DNA from: Yponomeuta sedellus
Taxonomy: Eukaryota; Arthropoda; Insecta; Lepidoptera; Yponomeutidae
Reading direction: 5' to 3'
DNA length: 64,000 nt
Assembly (NCBI GenBank): GCA_934045075.1
Contig: OW203730.1
Span: 6,150,785-6,214,784 of the forward strand
Shown here one piece after another: positions 1-11,002 of this stretch (position 1 is the stretch's first letter; the number at the start of each line of letters is the position of its first letter). The notes below the pieces were generated by a model. That model had not been told where the DNA came from. It saw nothing but the letters and a program-made list of their open reading frames with translations, and searched no databases. The position numbers and the translations under genes are program-made.

Positions 1-1779
1 TTGCTAGTCCCAGAGGACGCATCGCGCGCGTATTGTATCTCTATTATTTCCAATAAATATTTACGTGTATTAAAAATTTTGTTTTTTAAAAACTAACTCT
101 CGAACCCACTCGTAATAGGACGTTAGGCGAATGTTTTATTTGGATTCGTGGAAACGCCGGGCCTAATACGGAAGTGTTAATACCAGAAGAACTTATAGGA
201 CAGGAAATACAAAGTAACAAACAACTTTCATTGTAATCCATGAGCGACGAACAATACTGTATACTATTTTGTAAAATGCATAACCAAAACATTCGCTAGG
301 CTTTATACAGTCCAATAATTTTTTGAGATGTTAAATTACTGTAAAAAAATCCAACAGCAATAACTAGAAATTTAAGTGAATTATTTCAATACTGGCGTAT
401 ACGGCTTCATTATAATAAAACTGACATCAACCGAATAACAACTTTCACAAACAAATCTAGAGTAGTTAAAACTTTAACGAGGTAAAGTTAGCAACACGTC
501 AGGCATTGTTCTTCGTTAGAAATAAACTTTGTTTCAATACAAAAAAATATGACTGCGTATTGCGTGTTTTTATTTATTTAGATACATTTGAAAAAAATAC
601 ATTTAACTTTGATTTGTACGTCGAAAGCACAACAGCTAACTCTATATTGAGAAGATTTATATAAACTTCCACGCACCACTTTAAAAAAATATTGTATCGA
701 CTCATATAAGGTGATGTGAACCCACATAAGGATTCTAGATTGAGGTACTGTAAAATAATTAATATTTTTGATAAATTTAAAACGATAAAGTGAATAAAAT
801 GATAATTAGCTTTAATAAAAAAAAGAAGTCATTCTTAGCAACTGCGTCATCTACTGTTTTTGCCTACATTTATAATAGCTACTGAAATAACTATGGTATG
901 CGTACTGTACATACCATAGTTACAGGTTTTGAGTACTCTAATCTCTTTACATGTTAAGTGTACCTAGTACTCTAAACCTGTAGTACTCTAAAGCAGATTT
1001 ATATTGAAAAAGTACTTTGCAAGTTAAACTTAATACTACTGGATAAAAACAGATGCGATTTTTATAGTTTCAAATACCACTCAGGTTATTTTAGCAATTT
1101 TATTGAAATTGGAATCAATAAAAAAAGTTAAGTAGGTAATTAGTAAGAAAAGAAAACTAGGTAAAAAAATTATGACAGTTCTGACGACAGTTCTGTTTAG
1201 TTGACGACTAGAATTATTTAGTAGGTATGCTGTTGAAACTGAATTTCCACCAGTTTTCGTAACATAATGTTGTCACAGAAAAACATGTTGAAGTTACAAA
1301 GTGCATATTGCAATAACTAGACGAAAACTTTGCCCGAAGCAACCCAGGCAGCCGTAAAGGGAACTACGCCGCCGAAACCATATTTATGGTGCATAAAAGT
1401 TTTATAACTGCTCCAACCTGCTGACCTCGTATCGGGTCCAATCTTGCTGCTGGAGATCTACAGACGTGCTGGGAAAATTGACGGTTGGCGCGTGGTACAA
1501 GTCACAGGCATATTTTGCCATAACTAAAACTTTATTTCGGTGAAATCTTACAATAGCTATAAAAATTGTTCAATAAATTGTAAATTTTCTGTGTTTTTTG
1601 TTTTATACTTTCTTCGTGGTGTGACTTATAATTAGATTTGTCTTGATTTACTACATAAAAGTGTAATGGTGTGTGTAGACACACTATGTGTACATAAGAC
1701 TATGTGAATAAATGTCTATAAATGTAAATAATCTATCTATTAAGTATGTGTCAATATTCAAATTTATCTTTCTAATTTC
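1..1779. other. AT-rich noncoding stretch
   Basis: No gene is supported. Open frames here are short and lack recognisable domains. The only clear structure is a hairpin at 888-922, listed separately. A less AT-rich patch near 1330-1500 has no recognisable coding signal. Confidence 0.6.
888..922. repeat. 13-bp hairpin followed by an imperfect second hairpin
   Basis: TAACTATGGTATG (888-900) and its exact reverse complement (910-922) flank a 9-nt loop. Directly after it, ACAGGTTTTGAGTACT (about 922-937) pairs with the segment at 966-981 with one mismatch, so two hairpins stand side by side. There is no U-tract or gene nearby to suggest a terminator. It may be the remnant of a small foldback element. 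Confidence 0.7.
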
Positions 1780-1915
1780 CTTCAGCAACTTTCTCTCGTT
1801 AGGTTGTTTGGAAGAAATAGCTCTTAGCAATAAGGCCGCCAATTGTACTATATACCTTTGTAACTATTTTCTATTTCTTGTGGTGTTTTTTTTTCAGTGT
1901 AAATAAAGAATATTA
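1780..1915 (+). mobile_element. LINE 3'-end fragment
   Basis: The stretch AGCAATAAGGCCGCCAATTG at about 1827-1846, followed by a T-rich run and an AATAAAGAATATT tail, matches a 3' UTR type I recognise from insect LINEs. A diverged relative lies at 8463-8576 and an antisense one at 25727-25860. No coding part survives. The family name is not determined. Confidence 0.5.
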
Positions 1916-2943
1916 TAGGTACTTTGACCGCACTGTACACGTGTACGGAGCTTTGGAATAGGAATTAATAAGATTAAATTAGACATTTGTTAAGTGTGGA
2001 TGATCCTTACTATAACTGCCTCTCCTAGCGGTAATACGTTTGACTACCACTGCAATGGAGGGTTTGATTCCTGCTGGAGGATGAAATACCTGAATTTATA
2101 AACAATTTTGGAACTGATCTTAGTCTCAAAGTTTTTTTTTCTTTTCTGAAGGATTATGGAACATAGATCCAGGATATATCCTGGATCTATGTTCTATACT
2201 ATACTATAGTTTGATATTTCAAAGAAGTTTATTGAATGTCTGGTGGATACTGGTTTCTGTTCGTGAATTAAACCATTAAAGCCATATAGCAGTCTTTATG
2301 TGAATGCATATCAGTAATCAAAAATTCCAATAACTACTCGTATAATACATGTTAATAACTCAGATCATTATTGTGATTGATTTCTATTACTCCGTTTGAT
2401 TAGGCCACGAGCGCTTCGTAATAAACTATTCACTAATAATTGATTGCTCATTTAAAACGAACGAACTTACTTGAATAATCAATAAAACTTGAGTCCGCCT
2501 TTCCGGCACTAACTGATTAGAATGTGAAGCGCCCACGAACCACCGTCAGAATCTATGGTTGACGCCTCCTATGCGAATATATCCTGTGCTCCCTTAGGAG
2601 TTAAAGGACCGAAGAAGAAGACAAAAAATTCCGCTACCGACCCACACTTGGACTCTAAAGAAACAAGTACAAAACACTCGTAGATGTCATCCATAAAAGA
2701 TTACTGGCGGCGCGGGCCAATTTCGGAATATGCCACGGAGATCGTAATAAAAAGCCTAAGCAAAACTTTTTACCTAATAACGTTACGATGGCGATGGGAT
2801 TGCTCGGATTATTATTAAGTACTGTGTCAGGTACAGTGGGCTCTGGGCTTTCACTACAAGATACATTTAGTTAGATTACACTTCATAAAAGCCCATGCAG
2901 GGTAATGCAAATTTTAGGATCTTACGGTAAATATAGAAATGTA
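1916..2943. other. Noncoding, with small SINE scraps
   Basis: No gene is supported. Positions 2020-2090 resemble a degenerate tRNA-like SINE head, with TAGCGGTAATACG followed by GTTTGATTCCTGCTGG. Positions 2402-2420 carry TAGGCCACGAGCGCTTCG, the reverse complement of the 5' end of the 5S-derived SINE family described at 34065. Confidence 0.45.
2159..2194. repeat. Perfect 36-bp palindrome without spacer
   Basis: GAACATAGATCCAGGATA (2159-2176) is followed immediately by its exact reverse complement (2177-2194). The next flanking bases do not pair. A perfect palindrome of this length with no loop is unusual. No gene or transposon border is recognised beside it. Confidence 0.9.
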
Positions 2944-3146
2944 GCGACCTCGGTGGGGCAGTGGTAGCGCCACTATACCATGCGGGAGGTCCCGGGTCCG
3001 AACCCCGGCTTTGGACAGAAAAAAAACCCAGGTTTTGGATGTTTACATGTTTGTGATGTCGTTGTTTCTGGTTCTCACGTCACAGGGTAACCTAGTGTCG
3101 GGCTAGAAGTAATATGTGCCTGTATGTAGATATTGTGTTATGTAGC
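2944..3146 (+). mobile_element. tRNA-Gly-like SINE
   Basis: The head (2944-3012) has a tRNA-type A box (GTGGGGCAGTGGTAGCG) and a B box (GGTCCGAACCCC). It is followed by an A-run and the family body (a GATGTTTACATGTTTGTGATG segment, then CACAGGGTAACCTAGTG). Relatives lie at 7653-7863 (minus), 18482-18690, 27972-28174 and 30031-30217. The anticodon arm is not that of a working tRNA, so this is a pol III-derived retroposon. Resemblance to tRNA-Gly is by eye. Confidence 0.75.
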
Positions 3147-3689
3147 AGGATGTAAGGGAAGACAAAATATACAAAAATCTCCTTGTTGTTATTGAACTCC
3201 TTCTTTTTTCCTGCACTATCCTCTTTTTTATGTAGCCTATAAAAATCCCACTGCAGGGCATCCAGATCCAGATCCATCTCTCAGAGAGAGAGAGTTTAGA
3301 CTTAATCACTGTGGATTGGCAATTTCAAGCGCTGATGTATTTGAACACCTCACACACTCGAAATTCCTCACGATGTTTTCCTTAACGGCTAACAAGTGGT
3401 ATTGCTACTGTAACTTCAAAACTGAACACGTACCCGCATGAAGTTACATTAATTTTAACGTTACATAATATTATGAGAGAATGCTATGAGAAGTAAAATT
3501 AACCTTTTATTGCAGCACTCTTTTACGTTATGGGCGCCTATTATCCACAGCATTTGTTAAGGTTACTTAACTGTTTAGTTATTAAGTGTGCGAACAGATG
3601 GCGTTAGTGTTTCAAATAATTAAATCTACATCGCGCAATCATTTTGTTACAGTGAAACTATATGTATCTGACAATTTAATATTAATACA
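3147..3689. other. Noncoding flank of the Jockey-type LINE
   Basis: No gene is supported. Positions 3230-3420 (CCCACTGCAGGGCA, a short GA run, then CCTCACGATGTTTTCCTT) match a dispersed repeat also seen in reverse near 58260-58320 and partly near 15440-15490. The segment ends with TATTAATACA (3680-3689), the putative target-site duplication of the LINE that follows. Confidence 0.5.
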
Positions 3690-6403
3690 TTTTCAACTCG
3701 AAACACACGGATTGGACCTGCCTACAGACGAACTCTGGTGGCATTGCCCTTCTCGGTCTAACCGAATCGTTGGAATTAGACGTCCTATGTCCGTTTTCTC
3801 CAACTCACTACCCTGACAACCCAGCGCACTCCCCCGACGTGCTAGATTTCGCCCTTTTAAAGGGCGTCAGCCTCAACCTCAGGTCGATCGAGCCTCTCGA
3901 CGACCTAGGTTCCGACCACCGACCGGTCTCGCTCCAGCTAGGTCCCCCGACTCACTCCACACTCTCTGTTAAGACTATCACTAACTGGGACGGTGTTAAA
4001 GCCTCCCTAGTCACCGTTGCTGAAGCCCCCGATTCGCCGCTTGTGCTTACACCCGGCTGTCTTGACAGCACGGATAAAATAGATAGCGCCGTAGACTCCC
4101 TCACGCATGTGATCCAAACAGCCATCCGTGACAACGAACACCAAGTCCCGGTCCATGACCGTAAGCTCCCTCTCGACGTCAGAAATCTGATAAGGGCCAA
4201 AAGAGCCGCCCTTCGAAGGGCCTCGCTCTACCCAACTCCTGCCTACAGGAAACGTGCAAACGTCCTCCAACGGCAAGTCCGGTCGCGGCTCTCCGAATTG
4301 AGCAACTCCAATTGGGGTGACCTCATGGAGACCATCTCCCCCTCCCACGTAGCATACTATAAAGTAGCTAGGGCCCTTCGGGTTGACGCGATCACCCACA
4401 CCCCTCCCTTGATGCGTCCCGATGGCACTACCGCCTTCGAGGACGACGAAAAGGCCGAATGCTTCGCTGACAGCATTGAGGCTCAATGCTCTCCCAGCGT
4501 CCAGCATAGAGACCCAGTTCACATAGGCAAGGTTGAGGAGGAGGTCCGTAAAAAGACCTCCCTCCCCTTAACCGACGACCCTATCGCGGTATCCACTGAC
4601 GAAATTCAGCTTTTTATCAAAAGACTGAAACGTAAAAAGGCCCCAGGAGCGGACGGTATTGCCAACCTAGCGCTCAAAAACTTCCCCGGCCAGGTGCTCA
4701 CCCTCCTTGCCATTCTCTTCAATGCCTGCTTTGACCTCTGTCACTTTCCATCCGCATGGAAAGAGGCGACAGTCATAGGCATTCCCAAGCCCGGGAAGCC
4801 CCTCAACGTCCCATCTAGCCACCGCCCCATCAGCCTTCTTAAGGCCATGGGCAAGCTCTTCGAACGAGTTATTCTCACTCGTATGAGAAACCACCTCTTC
4901 CCGTCAGAGGGACCCCCTCTCATCATCCATCACCAATTTGGCTTTCGAGCTAGGCACTCTTGCCCTCAACAAGTCCACCGCATAGTAGAGTATATCTTGA
5001 GTGGTTTCTTCCCTAGGCGCGAAAAGACGGTAGCCGTCTTCTTCGATGTCGCCAAGGCCTTTGACAAGGTCTGGCACGCAGGGCTCGTGTACAAATTGTA
5101 CGAACTGGGTCTCCCCGACCGACTTGTCCGCGTCATATATAGCTTTTTGAAGGATCGGTCCTTCCGTTTTAGACACGAGGGGGTACTCTCGTCCCCCCGT
5201 CCGCTCAGAGCCGGGGTCCCGCAAGGCTCCGTGCTCTCCCCCCTCCTGTACATTTCGTACACAAATGACATTCCCATTCCCGGCGATGGGGTCCAATTGT
5301 CACTTTTTGCCGACGACACCGCACTCTACTGCAAGAGTCGGCAGATGTCGTGTATCCTCCGCAAACTCCAACCCGCGGTCGATAAGCTAGGAGCCTGGTT
5401 CAGACTATGGCGCATCGAGGTCAACCCGGAGAAAAGCACGGCTGTGCGTTTTGAACACAAGCGTGGACGGTTTCTCGGCGAGGACCCCCCCATTCGCATG
5501 TTAGGGACCCCAGTCCCCTGGCAAAAATCCGCCAAGTACCTAGGTGTCATTTTAGATAGGAACCTGACTTTCGTCCCACACATCCGGAAGGTGACCCGGA
5601 CAGCCCGATTTTACCTAGGCCGCCTATCATCCATGATAGGCCGGCACAGTAGGATGTCAGCTAGGAACAAGCGAACGCTCTATAAGGTTTGCATTCGTCC
5701 CGTGATGACTTACGCGGCACCCGTCTTCGCTCACGCGTCCCCCTCAGCCCTGTACGGACTGCAGAGGGTACAGAACATTTTTATTCGTAGGGCACTGAAC
5801 GCTCACTGGTGCGTCAGGAACGCAGACCTACATCGGGACATGGAAATCCCAACCATGCAGCAATTTATTAGGTCCCTCTCAGAGACGTTCTTCAGCACTG
5901 CTGAAGAACATCCCAACCCCCTGATCCGCGAAGCAGCGGCTTACTCTCCGCCCACGACGGACCCACGTTACCTGGTGCGCAGGCCCAGGAACGTACTCGT
6001 TGACCCGCCCGACAAATTGTCGTCTGACCTGAACCACCTCTTAGAGGCTCGGTCTCAGTCAGACGCGCCCCCCTCCTCTGCCAGTGTCCCCCCTAGGGGG
6101 GGCACTGCTCTTTCATAGCAGTTTTGTAATATAAACTCTTCTAAGCGGACGCTCCGCTAGGGAGCTCCGCTGTGCGCCCTCCTCGGCCTCGAGGGGGGTC
6201 GCTCCCGATGTGGGTTTAGGGGTCTCTAGGACCAAAACCAGTCCCAAGGTGGTGTTTAGTGGGTAGGCGCACTTCTTGTGAGTCCCACATTGGCAGCACG
6301 GCCGGGTCCGTGCTGTTATGCATGAGCATTCACCACCTCCCTCCCCCGTGTCCTCCGGAGGGTGCCCTTTATAGGGTTAAAAAAAAAAAAAAAAAAAAAA
6401 AAA
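3690..6403 (+). mobile_element. 5'-truncated Jockey-type LINE copy
   Basis: The copy runs from inside the endonuclease region to a poly-A tract (6379-6403). TATTAATACA precedes it at 3680-3689 and follows it at 6404-6413, fitting a 10-bp target-site duplication. The 3' UTR (6119-6378) is GC-rich, with a CCTCCGGAGG palindrome near 6352. The truncation and poly-A tail are those expected of target-primed reverse transcription. Confidence 0.85.
3692..6118 (+). CDS. Jockey-clade LINE ORF2 (5'-truncated endonuclease and reverse transcriptase)
   Basis: This is the C-terminal part of an ORF2 polyprotein that nicks target DNA and reverse transcribes the element RNA. The frame is open from the insertion point; no native start codon remains, because the 5' truncation falls inside the endonuclease. 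It keeps the endonuclease SDHRP motif (about 3920). The RT motifs are FFDVAKAFDKVW (about 5038, motif A), AGVPQGSVLSP (about 5208, motif B) and FADD (about 5305, motif C), with a Jockey-like C-terminal region containing HWCVRNADLHRDME. The catalytic aspartates are intact and there is no internal stop over about 809 codons, suggesting a young insertion. It is GC-richer than the surrounding DNA. A roughly 97% identical internal fragment lies at 55862-56188. Truncation makes it non-autonomous despite the open frame. Confidence 0.9.
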   Translation, partial: FNSKHTDWTCLQTNSGGIALLGLTESLELDVLCPFSPTHYPDNPAHSPDVLDFALLKGVSLNLRSIEPLDDLGSDHRPVSLQLGPPTHSTLSVKTITNWDGVKASLVTVAEAPDSPLVLTPGCLDSTDKIDSAVDSLTHVIQTAIRDNEHQVPVHDRKLPLDVRNLIRAKRAALRRASLYPTPAYRKRANVLQRQVRSRLSELSNSNWGDLMETISPSHVAYYKVARALRVDAITHTPPLMRPDGTTAFEDDEKAECFADSIEAQCSPSVQHRDPVHIGKVEEEVRKKTSLPLTDDPIAVSTDEIQLFIKRLKRKKAPGADGIANLALKNFPGQVLTLLAILFNACFDLCHFPSAWKEATVIGIPKPGKPLNVPSSHRPISLLKAMGKLFERVILTRMRNHLFPSEGPPLIIHHQFGFRARHSCPQQVHRIVEYILSGFFPRREKTVAVFFDVAKAFDKVWHAGLVYKLYELGLPDRLVRVIYSFLKDRSFRFRHEGVLSSPRPLRAGVPQGSVLSPLLYISYTNDIPIPGDGVQLSLFADDTALYCKSRQMSCILRKLQPAVDKLGAWFRLWRIEVNPEKSTAVRFEHKRGRFLGEDPPIRMLGTPVPWQKSAKYLGVILDRNLTFVPHIRKVTRTARFYLGRLSSMIGRHSRMSARNKRTLYKVCIRPVMTYAAPVFAHASPSALYGLQRVQNIFIRRALNAHWCVRNADLHRDMEIPTMQQFIRSLSETFFSTAEEHPNPLIREAAAYSPPTTDPRYLVRRPRNVLVDPPDKLSSDLNHLLEARSQSDAPPSSASVPPRGGTALS

Positions 6404-6414
6404 TATTAATACAC

Positions 6415-6637
6415 GTGCGCCCTCCTCGGCCTCGAGGGGGGTCGCTCCCGATGTGGGTTTAGGGGTCTCTAGGACCAAAACCAGTCCCAAGGTGGTGTTT
6501 AGTGGGTAGGCGCACTTCTTGTGAGTCCCACATTGGCAGCACGGCCGGGTCCGTGCTGTTATGCATGAGCATTCACCACCTCCCTCCCCCGTGTCCTCCG
6601 GAGGGTGCCCTTTATAGGGTTAAAAAAAATATATATA
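6415..6637 (+). mobile_element. Second copy of the LINE 3' UTR
   Basis: Positions 6415-6620 repeat 6172-6377 nearly exactly at a 243-bp offset, then end in a short A-run and (AT)n instead of a long poly-A. TATTAATACA appears again at 6638-6647. The same target motif therefore occurs three times: before the LINE, between the two 3' UTRs and after the second. This could be re-insertion at the same site, or a tandem product of one retrotransposition event. Confidence 0.85.
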
Positions 6638-6647
6638 TATTAATACA

Positions 6648-7652
6648 CCTTCATTTTCACCTCTATTGCTTGTTTTTATTATAAGCTTTATATTGAGGGA
6701 TTCTTGGGGCTTATTCAGCATTTCTGTAGATAACAAGCGGTAAATATAGCGAGAAGTGTAATCCAGCCTCGAGAATCGTGGCACTTCGTAGTCGCATAAC
6801 CCTTTTCGTGATACTCAAGCTCCTTCGCAGTACTGAAGGGCGTGAAAATTAGCGTGTTCAAAGCACTAGAGAAAGTTGAGAGTGCTACTTACAAATGCCA
6901 AGTTTTAAATGCAGTCGGATTGATGGAAACTGCTCTTTAATACAAAGGAAGAGGGTCTACTTGTGGCGGAAGTTAATTTTGCAGGCTGTGCTGTGTACGG
7001 TGTTATCTTCAGTGGAGTACGGGAGGGTTAAGATAAGTGGAATGTATATACATGTATGGGTTAAATGAGTGTTGCTTCGCGAACAACTGTGACAAAAGTA
7101 GGTACTTGGGAGTAAAAGCTCCCTGATAAAGTTGGTTCGTTTTGTGTGAATTGAAATAATCGTTCAACGTTACCCTGGAATCACCAAAACTATGTCGATG
7201 GCACTCCGTAAAGAGTGCGTATTAAAAATGTTCTCATTATCACAATAGGCGTGACGACAGTATAAATAAATAAATAATCATGGACATGTACATGAATGAC
7301 CGCATGATATAAACACAGATTTCGTCAGCCCCATAGCAAGAACAAGTAAATTGCTTGTGTTACAGTATGAAATAATCAAAAATTTAACAATTTTATGGGA
7401 AAGCACATGTAAAAAGGATTGAAAACATTGATTTAGTTTTATGAAAAAAAAAATTATCAGTATTTACAATAAAATTCAAGATTATAATCTGCTTTCATAA
7501 ATTTGACAGAAACGCCAATAACACCGCGTGACGTCACGCATAGGTAAACATAATGTTTACTTTCTTTGTCTGCGTGTAGTCTATATTTGATGTTTGATGT
7601 TTGTTTTCCTAGGCGTGACATCAGATCCGACGCCATGACACTGCAATCTATT
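6648..7652. other. Noncoding
   Basis: No gene is supported. Positions 7260-7370 (TAAATAAATAAATAATCATGG, then GATTTCGTCAGCCC, then GCTTGTGTTACAG) resemble the tail of the minus-strand SINE at 17630-17875. Nothing else is recognised. Confidence 0.5.
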
Positions 7653-7863
7653 TAACATAACATTTACGTACAAGCACATACATTGCTTCTGGCCCCACAC
7701 TAGGATAACCTGTGTCGTGGGAACCAGAAACAACGACATCACAAACATGTAAAAATCCAAGAGACCTGGGATTTTCTTTTTTTTTTTTTGTCGCCAGCCG
7801 GGATTCGAACCCGGGACCTCTTGCATGGTAGGCAGACGCGCTACCGCTACGCCACAGAGGTCG
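7653..7863 (-). mobile_element. tRNA-Gly-like SINE
   Basis: This is a minus-strand copy of the family at 2944. The B box lies in CGGGATTCGAACCCGGG (about 7799-7816) and the A box in CGCTACCGCTACGCCACAG (about 7839-7857). The body shows CCAGAAACAACGACATCACA and the tail AACATAACATTTACG. The tRNA-like part is better preserved than in the 2944 copy. Confidence 0.8.
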
Positions 7864-8158
7864 CTCAGATTTTCCCACAGATTTATAATAATTTTAGTAA
7901 ATTGGCGTTAATCTCCGTTAATCTTTAGTTTATTACTAAGATATACGTTTTTTAAATAATGTGTCCCCACACTATGGAAGGGGATTTAAAAATGTTTCGT
8001 CATGCCTATTTATTGGAGAGGCCGAACACTCACGATATACCACGACAATCTTTCGACTGGGAGACATAAGTTGCTGCAGTCACGTACCGACTGATCAAGT
8101 TTTAAAGTATCGTTTCTTATTTACTATTTCAATTTTAGTTTTTTTATATTTTAAAGAT

Positions 8159-8428
8159 TTAAAAACCTATTTAGAGGCTAAAAATTTTTTTCACCCATGC
8201 CGGGATTCGAACTCGCAACCTCTGGCTATCCGTACCAGCGCTCTACCAATTGAGCCAATGGGCGACTCACGGCATCAGTGAAATTTCGAACCTCTTTACA
8301 ATATTCTCTGTATTACGTACAGGCAGCGACATCTGACTTAAGCAAATTGCATTACTTACAGCCCCGACTACCTACTTTGCAGTTAGGTTTAACATCGGAA
8401 CGATATCACTGTACCCACATGATTACAC
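8159..8428 (-). mobile_element. tRNA-Ile-like SINE, monomer
   Basis: This is the clearest single unit of the family. Read on the minus strand it has a 5' body of about 150 bp, a tRNA-like segment (complement of about 8197-8268; D stem GCTC/GAGC, anticodon stem CTGGT/GCCAG, B box) and a tail AGCCTCTAAATAGGTTTTTAA. The insertion is bounded by a 12-bp duplication, TATTTTAAAGAT, at 8147-8158 and 8429-8440. The tRNA-like part recalls tRNA-Ile, but the anticodon loop ACGGATA lacks U33, so it is not a working tRNA. Confidence 0.85.
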
Positions 8429-8462
8429 TATTTTAAAGATGTAATTTTTTTATGTTTTAGTA

Positions 8463-8576
8463 ATTAGGGCCACCATTTGTACTATATTTTTATATAATTT
8501 GTGTTAATGTAATTTCTGTGTACACTAAAGAATATTCTATTTATCTATGTATCTATCTATCTATTACTTATCAACT
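8463..8576 (+). mobile_element. LINE 3'-end fragment with TCTA tail
   Basis: AGGGCCACCATTTGTACTAT followed by an AAAGAATATTC segment and a (TCTA)n tract is a diverged relative of the LINE tail at 1780-1915. No coding sequence remains. The microsatellite (about 8540-8576) probably formed at the element's 3' terminus. Confidence 0.5.
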
Positions 8577-8713
8577 TGCGAATGCTGTTGCATTCTTATT
8601 AGTAGTGCCCAGATCAGGCCCAAAACTATTTGTGTTGTGGTAATTAATTGTTTTTTTTTTTCGGTGTACTGATAAATATTTTTATATACCTTAAAAACTT
8701 GCCAGTAAAATAT

Positions 8714-9075
8714 AACACTATTTTTTATTTTTAATGCACTAACCCGTGCTAAGGAACAAATTTAAAAACCTATTTAGAGGCTAAAAATTTCACCCATGCC
8801 GGGATTCGAACCCCCGACTACCTACTTTGAAGTTAGGTTTAACATCGGAACCTAAACCTAACTGCAAAGTAGGTAGTCGGGGCTGTAAGTAATGCAATTT
8901 GCTTAAGTCAGATGTCGCTGTCTGTTCGTAATACAGAGAATAGTGTAAAGAGGTTCGAAATTTCACTGATGCCGTGAGTCGCCCATTGGCTCAATTGGTA
9001 GAGCGCTGGCACGGATAGCCAGAGGTTGCGGGTTCGAATCCCGGCATGGGTGAAATTTTTAGCCTCTAAATAGGT
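8714..9075. mobile_element. tRNA-Ile-like SINE, inverted composite
   Basis: A short minus-oriented 3' part (8714-8815) joins a plus-oriented near-complete unit (about 8860-9075; tRNA-like part about 8985-9052). At the join, CCCGACTACCTACTTTG is followed by its reverse complement CAAAGTAGGTAGTCGGG, making a foldback. The composite is flanked once by CAGTAAAATAT (8703-8713 and 9076-9086), so it moved or formed as one insertion. Confidence 0.85.
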
Positions 9076-9086
9076 CAGTAAAATAT

Positions 9087-10580
9087 TGTTAAAATTTTAC
9101 GTGTATTTCTTATTTTACATCAAAATGCAACACACAATTTCTTATCAATTTTCTAATACGCAAAACAACATACTAAGCTATTGTCATAACCAACTTTTAA
9201 TTCAACAAAGGTAACGGTAAGCATTTTATTCCAAACTCATTATCGAACTGACCCGGACCCCTTGGTAATGTGTGCCCTAAAAGGGTAAGAGAATTTATGT
9301 TACACCTGTCTTACGCAGCTGGGCATTGACCCTTATTTAAGAGCCCTTAAGGACTTGAATGTAGTCTTCAGTCAGCCTGAAACTTGAACACCTTTTCCAA
9401 TGGAATTTATAGTGCATGTGCCGTTTAAGACTCGCTTAAGCAGACGTTTCAGAAAAGGTCAGTGGGGCCGCCACGCGATCGATAAACGTCCTCTACAAAG
9501 AGATAAGAATGTGTTGTACAGGATGTGCCACGAGAAACACCCAAACAGAGAGACACACACACAGTCGTACGTAGTAAACGACTATTTCTGTGTTAGTCAT
9601 TATTATACAACAAGCTGTGCTTCCGACTACCTTCGCTATAAAATGCCTTTACCCCTTAATCGAGGTCTAGCATCGTCATCATCATAATCAGCCGGTGTTA
9701 GCCCACTCCTGGACATAGGCCTCTCCAAATCAAGGTCTCAAATCAATCTGTTCTAAATTTGAATTTACTATTATATTATTCTACCTCACCAATCTGCCTC
9801 CCGTCGGCGCAGCTTATCGCTCGCTTAAACTCATTCCAGGAATAGAATACTCAATGTAATACAGTGATTTGTGATTTGAATGTATTTGCAAAGTATTGCA
9901 AAATTCAGCAAAGGACGCTCATCAGCTCAGTGAACCGATGAACTAAAACAAATTGCAGGTTCCAGTTTCATAAAAATACTATTCATAGTTTATCATATCA
10001 TAACTATTCGGTGTACATTGCATTGCAGATTGTTATTTCTTGTTGAATTAACCTTTTGGTTAATCCGTTTTGTAATGTGCAATAACTAAACCCCCATTGT
10101 GTGGTACTAAAAAAATTAAAGTAAGTAAGCAATATGTTCTAATTAAAATAATATTTAGCGTTTTCCTTATGTTTGGCAACATCTTTTTTCTATGGTTTTT
10201 TTCTCAATTTTTTTTTCATTATATTGGAGAGTATACATTTTTATTGAATCCATGCTTTACGCGCTCTACAAATGTTGCAGCTTTAATGAAATCATTTTCA
10301 TTTGACAATCAACACATTCCATTTGACACGTAGTTTTACATTATGTCAATCGTAAAACTAAAAAACATGTAAATTAACAACTATGGAATATCCACGAACT
10401 GCGCCTTTCATAAGGATCCCTGCGTGTATCTCACTGAGCTTACACAGCTGGATCGAGAAAAATCACCGGAAGCACTTCGAATGTTTCCGCCGGGGCCGAG
10501 CTTTCCCGAGCGACTCGATTGACCTTTGATGACAGTGAAAAATATTTTTCTGTTCAGACAGAGCGGTATTTGTATAAGGT
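9087..10580. other. Noncoding
   Basis: No gene is supported. A 95-codon open frame at 9400-9687 has no recognisable motif. Positions 9665-9730 carry a minus-strand LINE 3' scrap (TAGCCCACTCCTGGACATAG), of the type that encodes the QQW C-terminus in RTE-like elements. Positions 10390-10540 are less AT-rich but unassigned. Confidence 0.45.
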
Positions 10581-10591
10581 GGTATTTGTAA

Positions 10592-11002
10592 ACCTATTTA
10601 GAGGCTAAAATTTTCACGTTTCGAACCCGCAACCTCTGGCTATCCGTGCCAGCGCTCTACCAATTGAGCCAATGGGCGACTCACCGGCATCAGTGAAATT
10701 TTGAACCTCTTTACACTATTCTCTGTATTACGTACAGGCAGCGACATCTGGCTTAAGCAAATTGCATCACTTACAGCCCCAACTACCTACTTTGCAGTTA
10801 GGTTTTACATCGGAATGATATCACTGTACTCACATGATTATACTATTTTTATTTTTAATGCACTAACCCGTGCTAAGGACAAATTTAAAAACCTATTTAG
10901 AGGCTAAAAATTTCATCCATGCCGGAATTCGAACCCGCAACCTCTGGCCGTGCCAGCGCTCTACCAATTGAGTCAATGGGCGACTATGTTAATGGGCGAA
11001 TG
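10592..11002 (-). mobile_element. tRNA-Ile-like SINE, head-to-tail dimer
   Basis: Two minus-oriented units lie in tandem: 10592-10890 (tRNA-like part about 10613-10683) and 10891-11002 (truncated; tRNA-like part with an 11-nt deletion in the anticodon arm). A single duplication, GGTATTTGTAA, flanks the pair at 10581-10591 and 11003-11013. The first unit has lost part of the acceptor end. Confidence 0.85.

Noticed and set aside
4007..5583. Open frames of up to 171 codons on the minus strand of the Jockey ORF2
   Set aside because: Shadows of a GC-rich real coding frame; no motif, and the sense strand has catalytic RT motifs.
7530..7545. TGACGTCA as a CREB-type regulatory site
   Set aside because: A single 8-bp word in gene-free DNA; expected by chance at this scale.
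8985..9055. Functional tRNA gene
   Set aside because: The cloverleaf is recognisable, but the anticodon loop ACGGATA lacks U33, the segment is repeated many times inside a longer retroposon, and each copy has a target duplication.
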